A stretch of 64,000 bases of DNA from Liolophura sinensis (taxonomy: Eukaryota > Mollusca > Polyplacophora > Chitonida > Chitonidae), in the NCBI RefSeq assembly GCF_032854445.1, contig NC_088303.1, positions 22,981,265 through 23,045,264 of the forward strand, read 5' to 3'. The notes under the pieces were generated by a model. The model made no database searches. It saw nothing but the letters and a program-made list of their open reading frames with translations, and was not told where the DNA came from. Position numbers and translations under genes: made by a program. Positions 49,401 to 54,239 of this stretch are shown here, in pieces. Position 1 is the first letter of the stretch; the number at the start of each line of letters is the position of its first letter.

Positions 49401-51854
49401 GGGTTTAGTGAAAATTGCCATGTATAACTCTGTATAAAGTTAGCATTATATACAGAGTTCTAAGCGCTAGTTACCTCTGGAATGTAGGTGGGTTTAAAAC
49501 TGGCGAAGTCTGTGAGCAGCACCCAGTTCCAGCTGGTAATCATCACATTCTCAGACTTGATGTCTCCATGATATACCTACAAACAGACCACTGCATTAGA
49601 AAAACCTTCAAACAGAGGGATAGATAACTGTTAACTGACTAGTATTATTTGCTTTAGTACTATTCGACTGTTCTGATTCTATGGTTTCTTTACCTCTGTT
49701 GCTATGCAAGCCTGTGTAAGCCTAAGTTAGAGGTTTTCAAACATATTTTCAAATAACTGTATCAACAAAGCTTCAGATAATGTTTAGAAAATTTTGCACA
49801 TTATCCCGAATCATACCTGCAACATAAAGAATTACACTGGAGCCTGTCTTCTGACCCTGTTCTGATTCTCATCAGATCACATGCTGGCTTAAACTCCTAT
49901 AAATCAAACTAACTGGCTTACGGAAGTAAAATTGCAGTGCTGCCAGCCAGCTGAAAACAGTTTGGCTTTTAGAAGATTCCCTTTGACGCACCTTGAGTTT
50001 ATGACTTTGGTTAAGAGCACAGAGTAGCTGGAAGGCTATCCATTTCTTCTCCACCAGGTTAAGGAAAGGCCTTGTGCTAATTCTGTCGTATAAACTATCC
50101 TTGACAAACTGACGGAACAACAACGCAGCTTTGTCCAAGTGCTGTAATGAGGCAGGAGAGATGACAATCACAAAGTGATATACATATATATTGAAATATC
50201 TTAACTAAATCAGGATTTGTTTATTGCTTTTAATGTCTTTTCAATGTTATACTCAAGAAATTTTCAGTTATACGATATTGGTCAGTTTTATAAGTAAAGG
50301 AAACCAGAGTGCCGGAGGGAGTCACCAACTTTGGCAAATTATCAAGAAACATGTGACATCACTGGTCACTAGCAAGAATAAGACTGTGCAAATGCCCACT
50401 GAGGTCTGCCTGTCTGTTGGCAACTTATTATGACCAAGAACCACAAACATTTATAGTAGGGAGAAATCTAAAAATTCTCAATCCAAGGCTGGGAATAAAC
50501 TTGTCATAGAGCAGTTAACAGTACAGCAGCTTACCCTTGAGCCACATCACACTCCTCATTAAATCAGAGCGTCTACATGTATAGTAAACAACGCAAACTT
50601 CTGAAAATATGAGTACATTTCTAGACGCAAATAAATGATTACTTCTGGTGCTGGAAACACTGGTATGTCCAACATTCTAAACTAGTAAAATAACGTCTTT
50701 CTCCAGGCTGCCTTACAGATTTTGTTGTGTACTTGGATAGGAATGAATATATTCCTATACCATAAACGGATGAATGTAAATCTTTCCATACTGTGGTCAG
50801 CAAAATTACAAATACATGGCACATAACAAAGTTTCTCTCTTACCAGTGCCATCTGGAAGGGGAGACAATTTGATGCTCCTTGAAGGCGAGAGCGTAACTC
50901 TGAAAAAATACAAAGGAATTATTATGCGATGCATAGGAGTACATTGTCTATATTTTCAAACATCCCATTAATTTAATGATTCAAACAGAGACATTTGACA
51001 ATATTATGTAAATACTATTTTATTAACAGATATTTTCCAAATGTATAAATGTGGACAAAAAAACAAGTGCATGTAAATGAGAGAACATCCATAGGAAGAT
51101 ACATGTACGAATACCTTCCAGTTTGTCTTTGTGTGATGCGAGAGGCAAAGAGGGGTCATGTATGACAAACACCTTCACAACCATGTGGCCTTCCTTCCCC
51201 TTAGCTCGAGCAACTTTGAAAAACCTGGTACTCCCCAAACTATCACAAAATGAAACAGCATCAAAGCAATGTAAACATGAGCACTGGCAGGAGCTGTTTA
51301 TAATGGTACACAGGATTAAAAGAAAACACTCAACTTTAGACATGGAGTATATTTGAAAGTATGTCAAAACACAAGTGAAACACTCTCGCCTGGCATTGTC
51401 CATTGTCCTGTGTAAATCAGTTAAAATATTATAAAATATAATCTTCATGACAAAGTTTAATGACAATTTTAACTGGCAAGGTTATAAGTTTTATTATTAA
51501 GAGAGAAGTGCATGAAATGCATGTATAATTCCAAATAGACATAGGTAAGTGTAATTCTACTGTGAGAATAAACAGATATAAAACAAAAGTACAGAGTGTT
51601 GAGAACAAAGTCCTATGTGGAACTCTAATGATGATTTTTTCCTGGCAATTAATGAGCCAGGTACACAAAATAAAGGCATTGCCTTCACATTGAATATTTA
51701 CATCAGAACATCAACAACAGATGTAAGAATGATTATTTGGAGTTGACTTAAGGTAGACCAACCTGCCATCATATTCACAGTCTGACACTTCAGTGAGGTA
51801 TTGTTCCACAGGCTGAATCTGGGATGGGGCAATCCCTGTTAACTGGTTACCCAT
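13304..51854 (-). CDS. PIK3R4: PIK3R4 / VPS15, phosphoinositide 3-kinase regulatory subunit 4 (34 coding exons)
   Basis: VPS15 scaffolds the class III PI3-kinase VPS34 with Beclin-1 on endosomal and autophagic membranes. The spliced model is 4065 nt (1354 residues plus stop), very close to the 1358 of the human protein, and all 33 junctions keep phase with GT-AG ends. It starts MGNQ in a perfect Kozak context (CACCATGG), and Gly2 is the conserved myristoylation site. The kinase-like domain spans about residues 25-330: SLGSTRF in place of a glycine-rich loop, Lys53 in VVKVF, catalytic-loop HGDIK at 144-148, DFA (not DFG) at 164-166, and APERF in the activation segment. Residues of about 380-770 form the HEAT-type helical region (for example [11 protein letters not shown]). 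Residues of about 780-930 are a Ser/Lys-rich linker. Residues 985-1354 form the WD40 propeller ([23 protein letters not shown], ending [12 protein letters not shown]). Assignment is by close similarity to the known protein. The expected propeller length is complete and no frameshift was found. Confidence 0.97.
13830..13985. repeat. Imperfect inverted repeat in intron 33
   Basis: GGGCTGCTTGCACAAAAGGA on the left and TTTTGCCCCAAAGG on the right, with GATCATAAG versus CTTACAATC-type arms, suggest a decayed short inverted-repeat transposon. The arms match only in part. Confidence 0.35.
14424..14599 (-). CDS. PIK3R4: PIK3R4 exon 33
   Basis: Residues 1230-1287 plus two bases: [19 protein letters not shown], then [15 protein letters not shown], a WD40 blade. 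The start at 14599 uses acceptor TTTTGTAG and fits the phase. Stronger CTATTTCAG acceptors in front of near-identical exon beginnings lie upstream in a 44-bp array, so the exact start could differ. Confidence 0.92.
14572..14914 (-). repeat. 44-bp array carrying the exon 33 acceptor
   Basis: Five near-perfect 44-bp units start at 14697, 14741, 14785, 14829 and 14873. More diverged units lie between 14600 and 14696, and the true exon 33 start is the last unit. On the minus strand each unit reads CTATTTCAG, then ATGAGTAACAATTCCACACA, then AGGTATGC. Each therefore has an acceptor, 22 exon-like bases and a donor. Confidence 0.93.
15110..15267 (-). CDS. PIK3R4: PIK3R4 exon 32
   Basis: Residues 1177-1229: [19 protein letters not shown], then [20 protein letters not shown] and [11 protein letters not shown], a WD40 blade. 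Confidence 0.97.
15486..16790. repeat. 100-bp satellite array in intron 31
   Basis: About 13 units containing AGTGTCAGGTAAATCGCTA, CATGAGCTGTAGTAGAGGAT and GGGTACAGGTAGATTTGTGA. The period is 100 bp in the best copies, with shortened variants near 16210 and 16370. Confidence 0.93.
16791..19440. other. Intron 31 single-copy sequence
   Basis: No exon of PIK3R4 is missing here and no other gene is supported. It includes one SINE (17660-17812) and otherwise AT-rich unique DNA. Confidence 0.5.
17660..17812 (-). mobile_element. tRNA-SINE, 3' half
   Basis: ATTTATTTATGTGACTGGTG, TTTTACGCCGTACTCAAGAA, CAGCATTATGGTGAGAGGAA and CATCTGCAGGTTGCTGGCAG match the SINE read on the minus strand. The tRNA-like head is absent. 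Confidence 0.85.
19441..20082. repeat. 41-bp array of palindromic units in intron 31
   Basis: About 15 units of TTGGAAGAATGACGATGACC plus ATGTTAGAAGGTCGTCATTT and G. AATGAC and GTCATT arms let each unit fold, either within the unit or across the unit border. Variants with AATTATGAT carry ATCATAATT in the same or the neighbouring arm. Two units have an extra CAGTGCTAGAAAAT. Confidence 0.93.
20815..22215. repeat. Roughly 93-bp satellite array in intron 31
   Basis: About 15 units with CCTAGCCTCCAGGCATTTTT, TCATCATGACAGTCTGACAG, CCATACAGCCAGACAAGCAC and ACAGACGGGACAATATCATC. Length differs by the presence or absence of an ACAG/ATG insert. Open frames inside it are repeat-derived. Confidence 0.95.
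22216..26272. other. Intron 31, upstream part
   Basis: AT-rich DNA with a (TA)n run (22790-22870) and two to three copies of CAGGTTAATTACCATACAAC (23866-23985). A degenerate SINE lies near 24990-25130. The dispersed segment GGCCATAATTGTGTTGAAAA at about 25340 resembles one at 29710. No gene is supported. Confidence 0.5.
22790..22870. repeat. (TA)n microsatellite
   Basis: About 35 TA dinucleotides, ending in TACATATACATATATAT. It creates an Ile/Tyr run in a spurious minus-strand frame. Confidence 0.98.
26273..26398 (-). CDS. PIK3R4: PIK3R4 exon 31
   Basis: Residues 1135-1176 plus one base: [20 protein letters not shown], then [15 protein letters not shown], almost identical to the vertebrate blade. 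The following intron is about 11 kb. Confidence 0.97.
26490..26738 (-). mobile_element. tRNA-SINE, near full length (intron 30)
   Basis: The plus strand starts with (TTTA)n and continues CTCAAGAATATTTCACTTAT, CAGCATTATGGTGGGAGGAA and CCATCCACAGG. It ends in the head region TGGTGTGCCCCTCGGCC. The element is read on the minus strand, with an AAAT tail. Confidence 0.85.
27536..27643 (-). CDS. PIK3R4: PIK3R4 exon 30
   Basis: Residues 1099-1134 plus one base: [20 protein letters not shown] and [15 protein letters not shown], a WD40 blade. Confidence 0.96.
27985..28330. repeat. 45-bp array beside the exon 29 donor
   Basis: Five to six copies of GAGTCAAATTCAGAACCTAG plus CTGCTTACAAAACATGTTGG and AAACC. 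The outermost copy at 27990 has AGTGAGTCAAATCCACAACA, closely matching the 3' end of exon 29 (AGTGAGTCAAATCCACCACA). Confidence 0.88.
28364..28467 (-). CDS. PIK3R4: PIK3R4 exon 29
   Basis: Residues 1064-1098 plus one base: [14 protein letters not shown], then [14 protein letters not shown]. The 3' edge shares AGTGAGTCAAATCCAC (plus strand) with a 45-bp array at 27985-28330. Confidence 0.95.
28780..28864 (-). CDS. PIK3R4: PIK3R4 exon 28
   Basis: Residues 1036-1063 plus two bases: [20 protein letters not shown] and [10 protein letters not shown]40 blade 2 (vertebrate GRVKTLTF...DNGAVQLL). Confidence 0.95.
29020..29240 (-). mobile_element. Second tRNA-derived SINE family, copy 2 (intron 27)
   Basis: Shares GACACCAGACATGACACC, ACCCAGTCACATTATACTGA and GTGCTGAGCACCAAGCAAGG with 9930-10200. 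It stops at TGCCATTTTTAAAG, before the tRNA-like head. Confidence 0.75.
29348..29478 (-). CDS. PIK3R4: PIK3R4 exon 27
   Basis: Residues 992-1035 plus one base: [20 protein letters not shown], a textbook WD40 blade end, then [14 protein letters not shown]. Confidence 0.97.
29982..30171 (-). CDS. PIK3R4: PIK3R4 exon 26
   Basis: Residues 929-991 plus two bases: coiled segment [18 protein letters not shown], then [20 protein letters not shown], entering the first WD40 blade. Confidence 0.96.
30565..30796 (-). CDS. PIK3R4: PIK3R4 exon 25
   Basis: Residues 852-928 plus one base. Begins [10 protein letters not shown] (vertebrate [10 protein letters not shown]) and continues as a Ser-rich low-complexity linker. 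Donor is CACAGA|GTAAGA. Confidence 0.94.
30890..31692. repeat. 18-bp array in intron 24
   Basis: About 44 units of ATCAGACCAGAATATGCC with variants (TTCC, GTGC, TCTA, AAACC). Since 18 is a multiple of three, most frames stay open on both strands, giving a 337-codon plus-strand frame (30823-31836) of QTRIC/F-H/Y hexapeptides. It lies about 100 bp inside the intron upstream of exon 25. Confidence 0.96.
31817..31917 (-). mobile_element. tRNA-SINE, left part interrupted by an LTR element
   Basis: GATTTATTTACTTGACTATA, GCCGCACTCAAGAGTATTTC and CAGTATTACGACTGGAGGAA match the SINE. It is cut at CCCAG by the retrotransposon and resumes at 34206. Confidence 0.8.
32017..32520 (+). pseudogene. gag-like remnant with CCHC knuckle
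   Basis: Frames 32017-32217, 32220-32438 and 32395 onward each carry part of one protein. The first has [20 protein letters not shown], typical of copia gag. The last has [14 protein letters not shown], a C-x2-C-x4-H-x4-C knuckle. At least two frame breaks. Confidence 0.75.
32549..32950 (+). pseudogene. Retrotransposon aspartic-protease remnant
   Basis: The frame contains [15 protein letters not shown], where D-T-A is the expected D-T/S-G/A protease triad position, and later [11 protein letters not shown], which is common after the protease in this kind of element. It ends at a stop at 32948-32950. Confidence 0.7.
33009..33990 (+). pseudogene. Integrase remnant
   Basis: Pieces in several frames. 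[14 protein letters not shown] (33009) has the first acidic position, [13 protein letters not shown] (about 33200) the second, and [15 protein letters not shown] (about 33275) the third-Glu motif. The C-terminal part around 33640-33720 reads [16 protein letters not shown]. Stops and frameshifts at several points, including an A-run near 33357. Confidence 0.8.
34014..34205 (+). repeat. 3' LTR of the copia-type element
   Basis: 192 bp from TGTTAAGTTACTGTGTACAG to GTTGAACA. Its first 22 bases repeat at 31918 with one difference. It is followed by the target duplication. Confidence 0.82.
34206..34225 (-). mobile_element. tRNA-SINE, right part after the LTR insertion
   Basis: CCCAGGACCATCCACAGGA continues the SINE interrupted at 31917. 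Confidence 0.65.
34527..34572 (-). CDS. PIK3R4: PIK3R4 exon 24 (46 nt)
   Basis: Residues 836-851, [15 protein letters not shown], a basic linker segment. Conservation is weak; phase (enters with one base, exits phase 0) and good splice sites support it. Confidence 0.85.
34692..34945 (-). mobile_element. tRNA-SINE, near full length (intron 23)
   Basis: Starts ATTCGATTTATTTATTTGAT and continues TACTCTCTACTCAAGAATAT, CATCCACAGGTTGCTGACAG, GCATGAGCTGGATTTGAACT and GAGGCTCAATGCACCGG. Flanked by AAGAAAACTAT and AAAGAAACTAT, a probable target duplication. Confidence 0.88.
35063..35240 (-). repeat. 39/40-bp array of the exon 23 donor edge
   Basis: Five copies start at 35063, 35102, 35142, 35182 and 35221. 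Each reads (plus strand) CTACCTGAGAGAGGTTTCCT plus TGGGTTTGTGTTGTCTGAC or variants. The last is the true 3' end of exon 23. All five retain a GTAG or GTAT donor. Confidence 0.95.
35225..35350 (-). CDS. PIK3R4: PIK3R4 exon 23
   Basis: Residues 794-835 plus two bases: linker with [16 protein letters not shown] and HKPKETSV. The last 25 coding bases and the donor are repeated four more times, at 35182, 35142, 35102 and 35063. Use of a later copy would read TAG at once. Confidence 0.93.
35946..35989 (-). CDS. PIK3R4: PIK3R4 exon 22 (44 nt)
   Basis: Residues 780-793 plus two bases, [14 protein letters not shown], beginning the linker (vertebrate ALKDFMMK). Canonical splice sites. Confidence 0.92.
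36372..36428 (-). CDS. PIK3R4: PIK3R4 exon 21
   Basis: Residues 761-779, [19 protein letters not shown], equal to the conserved LLSQGMTEEEEDKLL motif at the end of the helical region. Confidence 0.95.
36566..36742 (-). CDS. PIK3R4: PIK3R4 exon 20
   Basis: Residues 702-760: [17 protein letters not shown], then a charged His/Arg-rich loop, ending DEMDEGMAL. Donor is GCTCTG|GTGAGT. Confidence 0.96.
37096..37233 (-). CDS. PIK3R4: PIK3R4 exon 19
   Basis: Residues 656-701: [20 protein letters not shown], then [14 protein letters not shown], matching the vertebrate LWIRYGAVGFITVVAR region. Confidence 0.96.
37372..37420 (-). mobile_element. SINE tail fragment
   Basis: ATTTCATCAGTGTTTTATGC plus CGTACTCAAGAATATGAG is the 3' end of the common SINE. 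Confidence 0.7.
37432..37965. repeat. Roughly 41-bp array in intron 18
   Basis: About 12 units of AACAACAGCAGTAATCTTTA plus TACTATGCCTGTAAGTAGGG. The edge of exon 18 (plus strand GTAATCTTACCGG ... GAGGAACAAC) aligns with the unit, and the far unit at 37443 keeps GTAATCTTACCG. Confidence 0.88.
38062..38196 (-). CDS. PIK3R4: PIK3R4 exon 18
   Basis: Residues 611-655: [20 protein letters not shown] and on to [12 protein letters not shown]. The 3' edge with the donor resembles the unit of the roughly 41-bp array at 37432-37965. Confidence 0.96.
39401..39502 (-). CDS. PIK3R4: PIK3R4 exon 17
   Basis: Residues 577-610: [20 protein letters not shown], then [14 protein letters not shown], one of the best conserved HEAT stretches. 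Donor is CAGCAG|GTCAGT. Confidence 0.97.
39836..40040. repeat. 22-bp array in intron 16
   Basis: Nine copies of GGAGTGAGATCACATCCTAT plus AC, with TATACGG, TATACAG and TATATGG variants. Confidence 0.95.
40257..40303 (-). CDS. PIK3R4: PIK3R4 exon 16 (47 nt)
   Basis: Residues 561-576, [16 protein letters not shown], nearly identical to the vertebrate sequence. Confidence 0.95.
40826..40973 (-). CDS. PIK3R4: PIK3R4 exon 15
   Basis: Residues 512-560 plus one base: [20 protein letters not shown], then [13 protein letters not shown], strongly conserved. The acceptor edge is repeated about five times at 40974-41280. Confidence 0.96.
40974..41285. repeat. Diverged array of the exon 15 acceptor edge
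   Basis: TCTGCGAGTAAAACACCAGT next to exon 15 recurs as GTCTGCGAATAAAACATCAG (about 41072), CTCTGCAAATACATGTAGAA, GTCTGTGAACAAAATATCAA and CTGTGCAAATAAAAAACCAG, each followed by a CTATRTAACTACAT-like segment. Confidence 0.8.
41300..41560. repeat. Diverged repeats of the exon 14 donor edge
   Basis: TTACCTGGCACTGTG, ATACCTGGCACTGTGTCAAC, TTACCTGGAAGTTCAAATGC and CTAATAGTTTCTTAACTGGC precede the true edge CTAATAGTTTCTTACCTGGT. Confidence 0.7.
41554..41635 (-). CDS. PIK3R4: PIK3R4 exon 14
   Basis: Residues 484-511, an acidic loop ([18 protein letters not shown]) with low conservation, placed by phase and GT-AG sites. Its donor edge (TTACCTGG on the plus strand) recurs several times in the adjacent intron. 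Confidence 0.9.
41672..41905 (-). mobile_element. tRNA-SINE (intron 13)
   Basis: ATTTAATTATTTGAATCGTA, TATGCCGTATTCAGGAATAT, CAACATTATGGTAGGAAGAA, CTCCGCAGGTTGCTGGAAGA and ATGAGGTGGACTTGAACTCA follow the SINE consensus on the minus strand. Confidence 0.85.
42123..42205 (-). CDS. PIK3R4: PIK3R4 exon 13
   Basis: Residues 457-483 plus two bases: [18 protein letters not shown], then IAQLAETAL, matching the vertebrate VRLAYAENIALLAETAL segment. Confidence 0.95.
42433..42559. mobile_element. Short terminal-inverted-repeat element (MITE-like), copy 2
   Basis: Starts GGCCCAGTTTCACAAATATG and ends CTTTGTGACACTGGGCC. The interior has TACATGTACGATAATCGCAC and ATCATACGACAAATGTACGA, shared in inverted form with 6503-6640. 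Confidence 0.82.
42899..42938 (-). CDS. PIK3R4: PIK3R4 exon 12 (40 nt)
   Basis: Residues 443-456, [13 protein letters not shown]. The conserved YPEYILP motif identifies this very small exon; both splice sites are canonical. Confidence 0.93.
43416..43465. repeat. (TA)n microsatellite
   Basis: About 24 uninterrupted TA dinucleotides in intron 11. Confidence 0.97.
44414..44508 (-). CDS. PIK3R4: PIK3R4 exon 11
   Basis: Residues 412-442 plus two bases: [20 protein letters not shown], a HEAT repeat with the conserved PRVRAxALRT. Donor is AGAAC|GTGAGT. Confidence 0.95.
45123..45545. repeat. 75-bp array in intron 10
   Basis: Between five and six copies of AAAGTTTCAACACAAAACAC, ATTGACTTTATCTGTGTATT, TATGGAGAGTTTGTGGAGAT and AAGGGTTATCCCTAT. 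The 75-bp period keeps frames open on both strands (176 and 193 codons), but these are by-products. It ends about 60 bp from the exon 10 donor. Confidence 0.95.
45608..45703 (-). CDS. PIK3R4: PIK3R4 exon 10
   Basis: Residues 380-411 ([20 protein letters not shown] and on to DRILPYM), the first HEAT-type helices. Donor is ATG|GTTTGT. Confidence 0.95.
46507..46627 (-). CDS. PIK3R4: PIK3R4 exon 9
   Basis: Residues 339-379: [14 protein letters not shown], then [17 protein letters not shown], equal to the conserved NGLVILVSVITSC region. The acceptor edge is the first unit of a roughly 40-bp array at 46628-46860. Confidence 0.95.
46628..46860. repeat. Roughly 40-bp array of the exon 9 acceptor edge
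   Basis: CTTATCCTGTCAAATATAGC plus CACGTGAAACATCATGAAT at the exon 9 acceptor is followed by TTTAACCAGTCATATGTAGC, CTTAACCAGTCATATGTAGC, TTTAACCTGTTAAATGTGTC and CTTAACTTATCAAATGTAAC, each with GTGAAAC-type continuation. Confidence 0.82.
46966..47125 (-). mobile_element. tRNA-SINE, 3' part (intron 8)
   Basis: ATTTGATTTATTTATTTCAT, GGTGTTTTACAATGTGGTTA, CAGCGGCCAGCATTATGGTG and AACCGGGCAGAGCCCAGGGG match the SINE; the head is truncated. Confidence 0.87.
47605..47777 (-). CDS. PIK3R4: PIK3R4 exon 8
   Basis: Residues 282-338 plus two bases: [20 protein letters not shown], then [10 protein letters not shown], the end of the kinase-like domain. Phase requires the donor GTAAG|GTGAGA, not the GTAAGG five bases earlier. 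Confidence 0.95.
48261..48387 (-). CDS. PIK3R4: PIK3R4 exon 7
   Basis: Residues 239-281: [18 protein letters not shown], then LLAYRSREY, the kinase C-lobe. Acceptor is CTGTAG, donor ATGAGG|GTAAAG. Confidence 0.95.
48492..48650 (-). repeat. 60-bp repeat of the exon 6 donor edge
   Basis: Three copies with period 60 around 48496, 48556 and 48616. GCGGAGAAGAAATCCATGGT and GTGGAGAGATTCACGGTACT resemble the exon end AGTAGAGAAGATATCCATGG. The two outer copies no longer have an ideal donor. Confidence 0.8.
48619..48809 (-). CDS. PIK3R4: PIK3R4 exon 6 (activation segment)
   Basis: Residues 176-238 plus two bases. [19 protein letters not shown] and [11 protein letters not shown] are nearly identical to the vertebrate protein; the exon ends AMDIFSTG. 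The 3' edge is repeated with a 60-bp period in the following intron. Confidence 0.97.
49185..49500 (-). repeat. 90-100-bp repeat of the exon 5 donor edge
   Basis: GGTTACCTCTGGAATGAACG (49280), GGTTACCTCTGGAATGTAGG (49381) and AGTTACCTCTGGAATGTAGG (49470, the true edge), each followed by GGGTTTA. Between them lies a shared TATATACAGAGCAGGAATCA segment. Confidence 0.88.
49475..49576 (-). CDS. PIK3R4: PIK3R4 exon 5 (catalytic loop)
   Basis: Residues 142-175. HGDIKSENV is the catalytic-loop equivalent, [15 protein letters not shown] carries DFA at 164-166, and the exon ends PTYIPE. The 3' edge with its donor is tandemly repeated in the following intron (copies near 49382 and 49281). Confidence 0.97.
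49992..50141 (-). CDS. PIK3R4: PIK3R4 exon 4
   Basis: Residues 92-141, exactly 50 codons. Contains the family signature [11 protein letters not shown] and [10 protein letters not shown] leading to the catalytic loop. Donor is CTCAAG|GTGCGT. Confidence 0.96.
50215..50345 (-). mobile_element. Degenerate SINE remnant (intron 3)
   Basis: TTGCTTTTAATGTCTTTTCA, ATACTCAAGAAATTTTCAGT and GTAAAGGAAACCAGAGTGCC are an old copy of the SINE tail half. Confidence 0.5.
50844..50899 (-). CDS. PIK3R4: PIK3R4 exon 3
   Basis: Residues 73-91 ([19 protein letters not shown]), matching the N-lobe segment with the conserved NCLPFQ. Too short to stand out as an open frame; placed by splice sites and phase. Confidence 0.93.
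51115..51239 (-). CDS. PIK3R4: PIK3R4 exon 2
   Basis: Residues 31-72: [18 protein letters not shown], then [14 protein letters not shown], which is the N-lobe with the nucleotide-binding lysine (Lys53). Donor is GAAG|GTATTC. Confidence 0.96.
51763..51854 (-). CDS. PIK3R4: PIK3R4 exon 1 (start codon)
   Basis: Encodes residues 1-30 plus two bases of codon 31 ([12 protein letters not shown] at the start). Donor is GGCAG|GTTGGT. A possible acceptor, GTAG at 51916-51919, would make the exon extend to 51915 with a spliced 5' UTR. Confidence 0.95.
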
Positions 51855-52235
51855 GGTGACTCAACAGTTGCACTCTATCCGAAATGAAGGGTCAGTTTCA
51901 TGTATACTCCATCATCTACAATGGAAAACAGTGAATGTACTTATACATATTATCTGATATTTAGTTTGAAGGAAGTAATGTAGATAGCATAAATTTATTG
52001 TATATGCTTTTATTATCAGAATGGAGGGCCCCGCAAAAGAAGAAATTTTGGCCAACATAGGGTTCAGGGATGAGACAGACTATGGAATGGAAAAGTTGAA
52101 ATTATGCATCACACAACATATAATTTTGTCATTTTTAGCATTTCTAAATTAAATTCAGAATATTCTTCTCAGGCATTTCTTGTATAAATAAAGAGAAATT
52201 GCTTCAAAAAAACCCCAAAAAACCAAATCTAATGG

Positions 52236-52278
52236 CTGGGGGTGGGGTCGGGGGTGGGTGGGGGTTTGGGGGGGGGGA
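52236..52278 (+). other. G-rich run, potential G-quadruplex
   Basis: GGGGGTGGGGTCGGGGGTGG followed by GTGGGGGTTT and a run of ten G. It satisfies the four-G-run pattern on the plus strand, about 380 bp upstream of the PIK3R4 ATG (template strand for that gene). Confidence 0.7.
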
Positions 52279-52861
52279 ATAACAGCACAAATTAACATTT
52301 ACATGCTGCTTCAAAATTGTTTAATATCTAAATATCTTTCCCCTGCAGACAAATTCATAACACAAAATGCGAAAACTAGAGGTAATTGACATAGATAAAC
52401 TGATACTAATTGGAAAATGGTGGAAAACTGTACATGTCTGGAGGGTGTTTGCGATCTGGAACTAGTCAAATATTTGACACTTTCAAGACGTCAGATTGAA
52501 ACAGTGGTGCTTTGCTATGATGCATTAAAAGGGTGATGCGGAAAAATGCCCTCTTTGGCTTTACTTCCGTAAAAAAAATTAATGATTATTTGGATGATAT
52601 CCTGGGCACATCATTGCGTGATGTTGTTCAGAGGTAGGTAGTTTTCCCCCAGCTACAATAGTCTGGGAGATGTGACTCTCTGTCAAATCCGAAATATAAA
52701 TCATAGTCATATTGTATAAGACTAGCCTTATTAACGATATAATGACAAGCCCTTGGCCGTACGTGATCAGGACACTTCATACCCAAACTGTTTTGTACCA
52801 GGTTACCTAGTACCATAGTTATTCCATGCCATAGTGCTCTCATACCGCAATCGTGTCGTAC

Positions 52862-52998
52862 AATAACTACTGTAAAGACATACTGTATGCAGTTATTTAA
52901 CACTGATTATAAGCATGCCACAAGGATAACTAAATAACTACTGTAAAGACATACTGTACGCAGTTATTTTACACTGATTATAAGCATGCCACAAAGAT
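52862..52998. repeat. Two-copy tandem duplication
   Basis: AATAACTACTGTAAAGACAT plus ACTGTATGCAGTTATTTAAC and CATGCCACAAGGATA is repeated once with few changes. Confidence 0.92.
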
Positions 52999-54239
52999 AT
53001 CTAATATAATACATACGTTTTTCAGTCTTTTTTGACAGATTGCAGTAACTCTGTCAACGATCTAGTCAGAACAAGGGTTATAGCCCTATTTCTGGTTAAG
53101 AAGGTTGAACACAACTTTGCAGTAGTCTCGACTTTGCACGTGTAATATATTTTTTTACCTGAGTTTAATACAAGAGTCTTTTTGACAGATTTTCTCATTT
53201 CTAGTTATGCTATGGATGTTGCAGCTTAGTTAACTTTAATGTACTCACGTGAAATATTAAAATGTGAACTCCTGAAATCTTGACACAGTTGTTTTTTTGT
53301 TTTTTTTTTTAATATTTTAACAATATTTTACATATCAGTACTGTTAATGGATTAATTAACCTCCCATGGATTGGTATTGTTAATCTGATTCCATTAACTG
53401 TGGTGTTAACTTGTGAGTTTATGTCCCTAACTAAAGTTATTTTAATATTTGACTTCAATGGATTAACCTTTGAATGTGTTGATAACTCAATTTCACTTAA
53501 CTGCTCAGCTGTCAATGAGATTCTCCAATCATCTTTATCTTATAAAACATATGAAGCATTAGTGCAATGCAAATTAAATCCTTCAGGCACAGGTTTCCAG
53601 TATACTGGTTTTTCCTGGATGGCGTGCGGTATAAGTTACAAATGCAACTAGTTGTTATTTCCCATATGTCATACAATGATGAAGTTCTAGAAAGCTTTCC
53701 AATAATCCCAGTATCACTGTAAAAGAAATACAATCATAACACTAATGTACATATGTAAATAGACAATTTCACAATGTAAAACAAAAAAAAAAACCATGAC
53801 CAATGAATGAATGTAAATGATTTAACAAAAGCTTCCATGTTACTTCCATGTATTTAAAAAATGTCCAAGTCCTGGAGTTCCACTGGACTTAAGCAGATGG
53901 TCACCATCTTGGAAAGCAACTTTTCTGATGTAGACCTTCGATAACTCCCAAAATACTGCTTAAAATTCGACATGTTATACAGCGCTGAATAGAGAATTAA
54001 AAAGAAGTAATACTGGACAAAAACACAGTCATGAACTGGTTTTGCATCTCTACTTGATGTAAAATCAGAATTGTGGTCAGTGTGTTGACGACTGGTTTTA
54101 GATGCCCGATAAAATCCACTAAATAAACATAAAATACTTAAAAAAAAAATAAAAAAAATAACATGCTTAGAGAAACCTTCGGTAAATGTTAACTACGGAA
54201 TTTCATATGAATAGAGATTATATACTAAGTATGATACGA

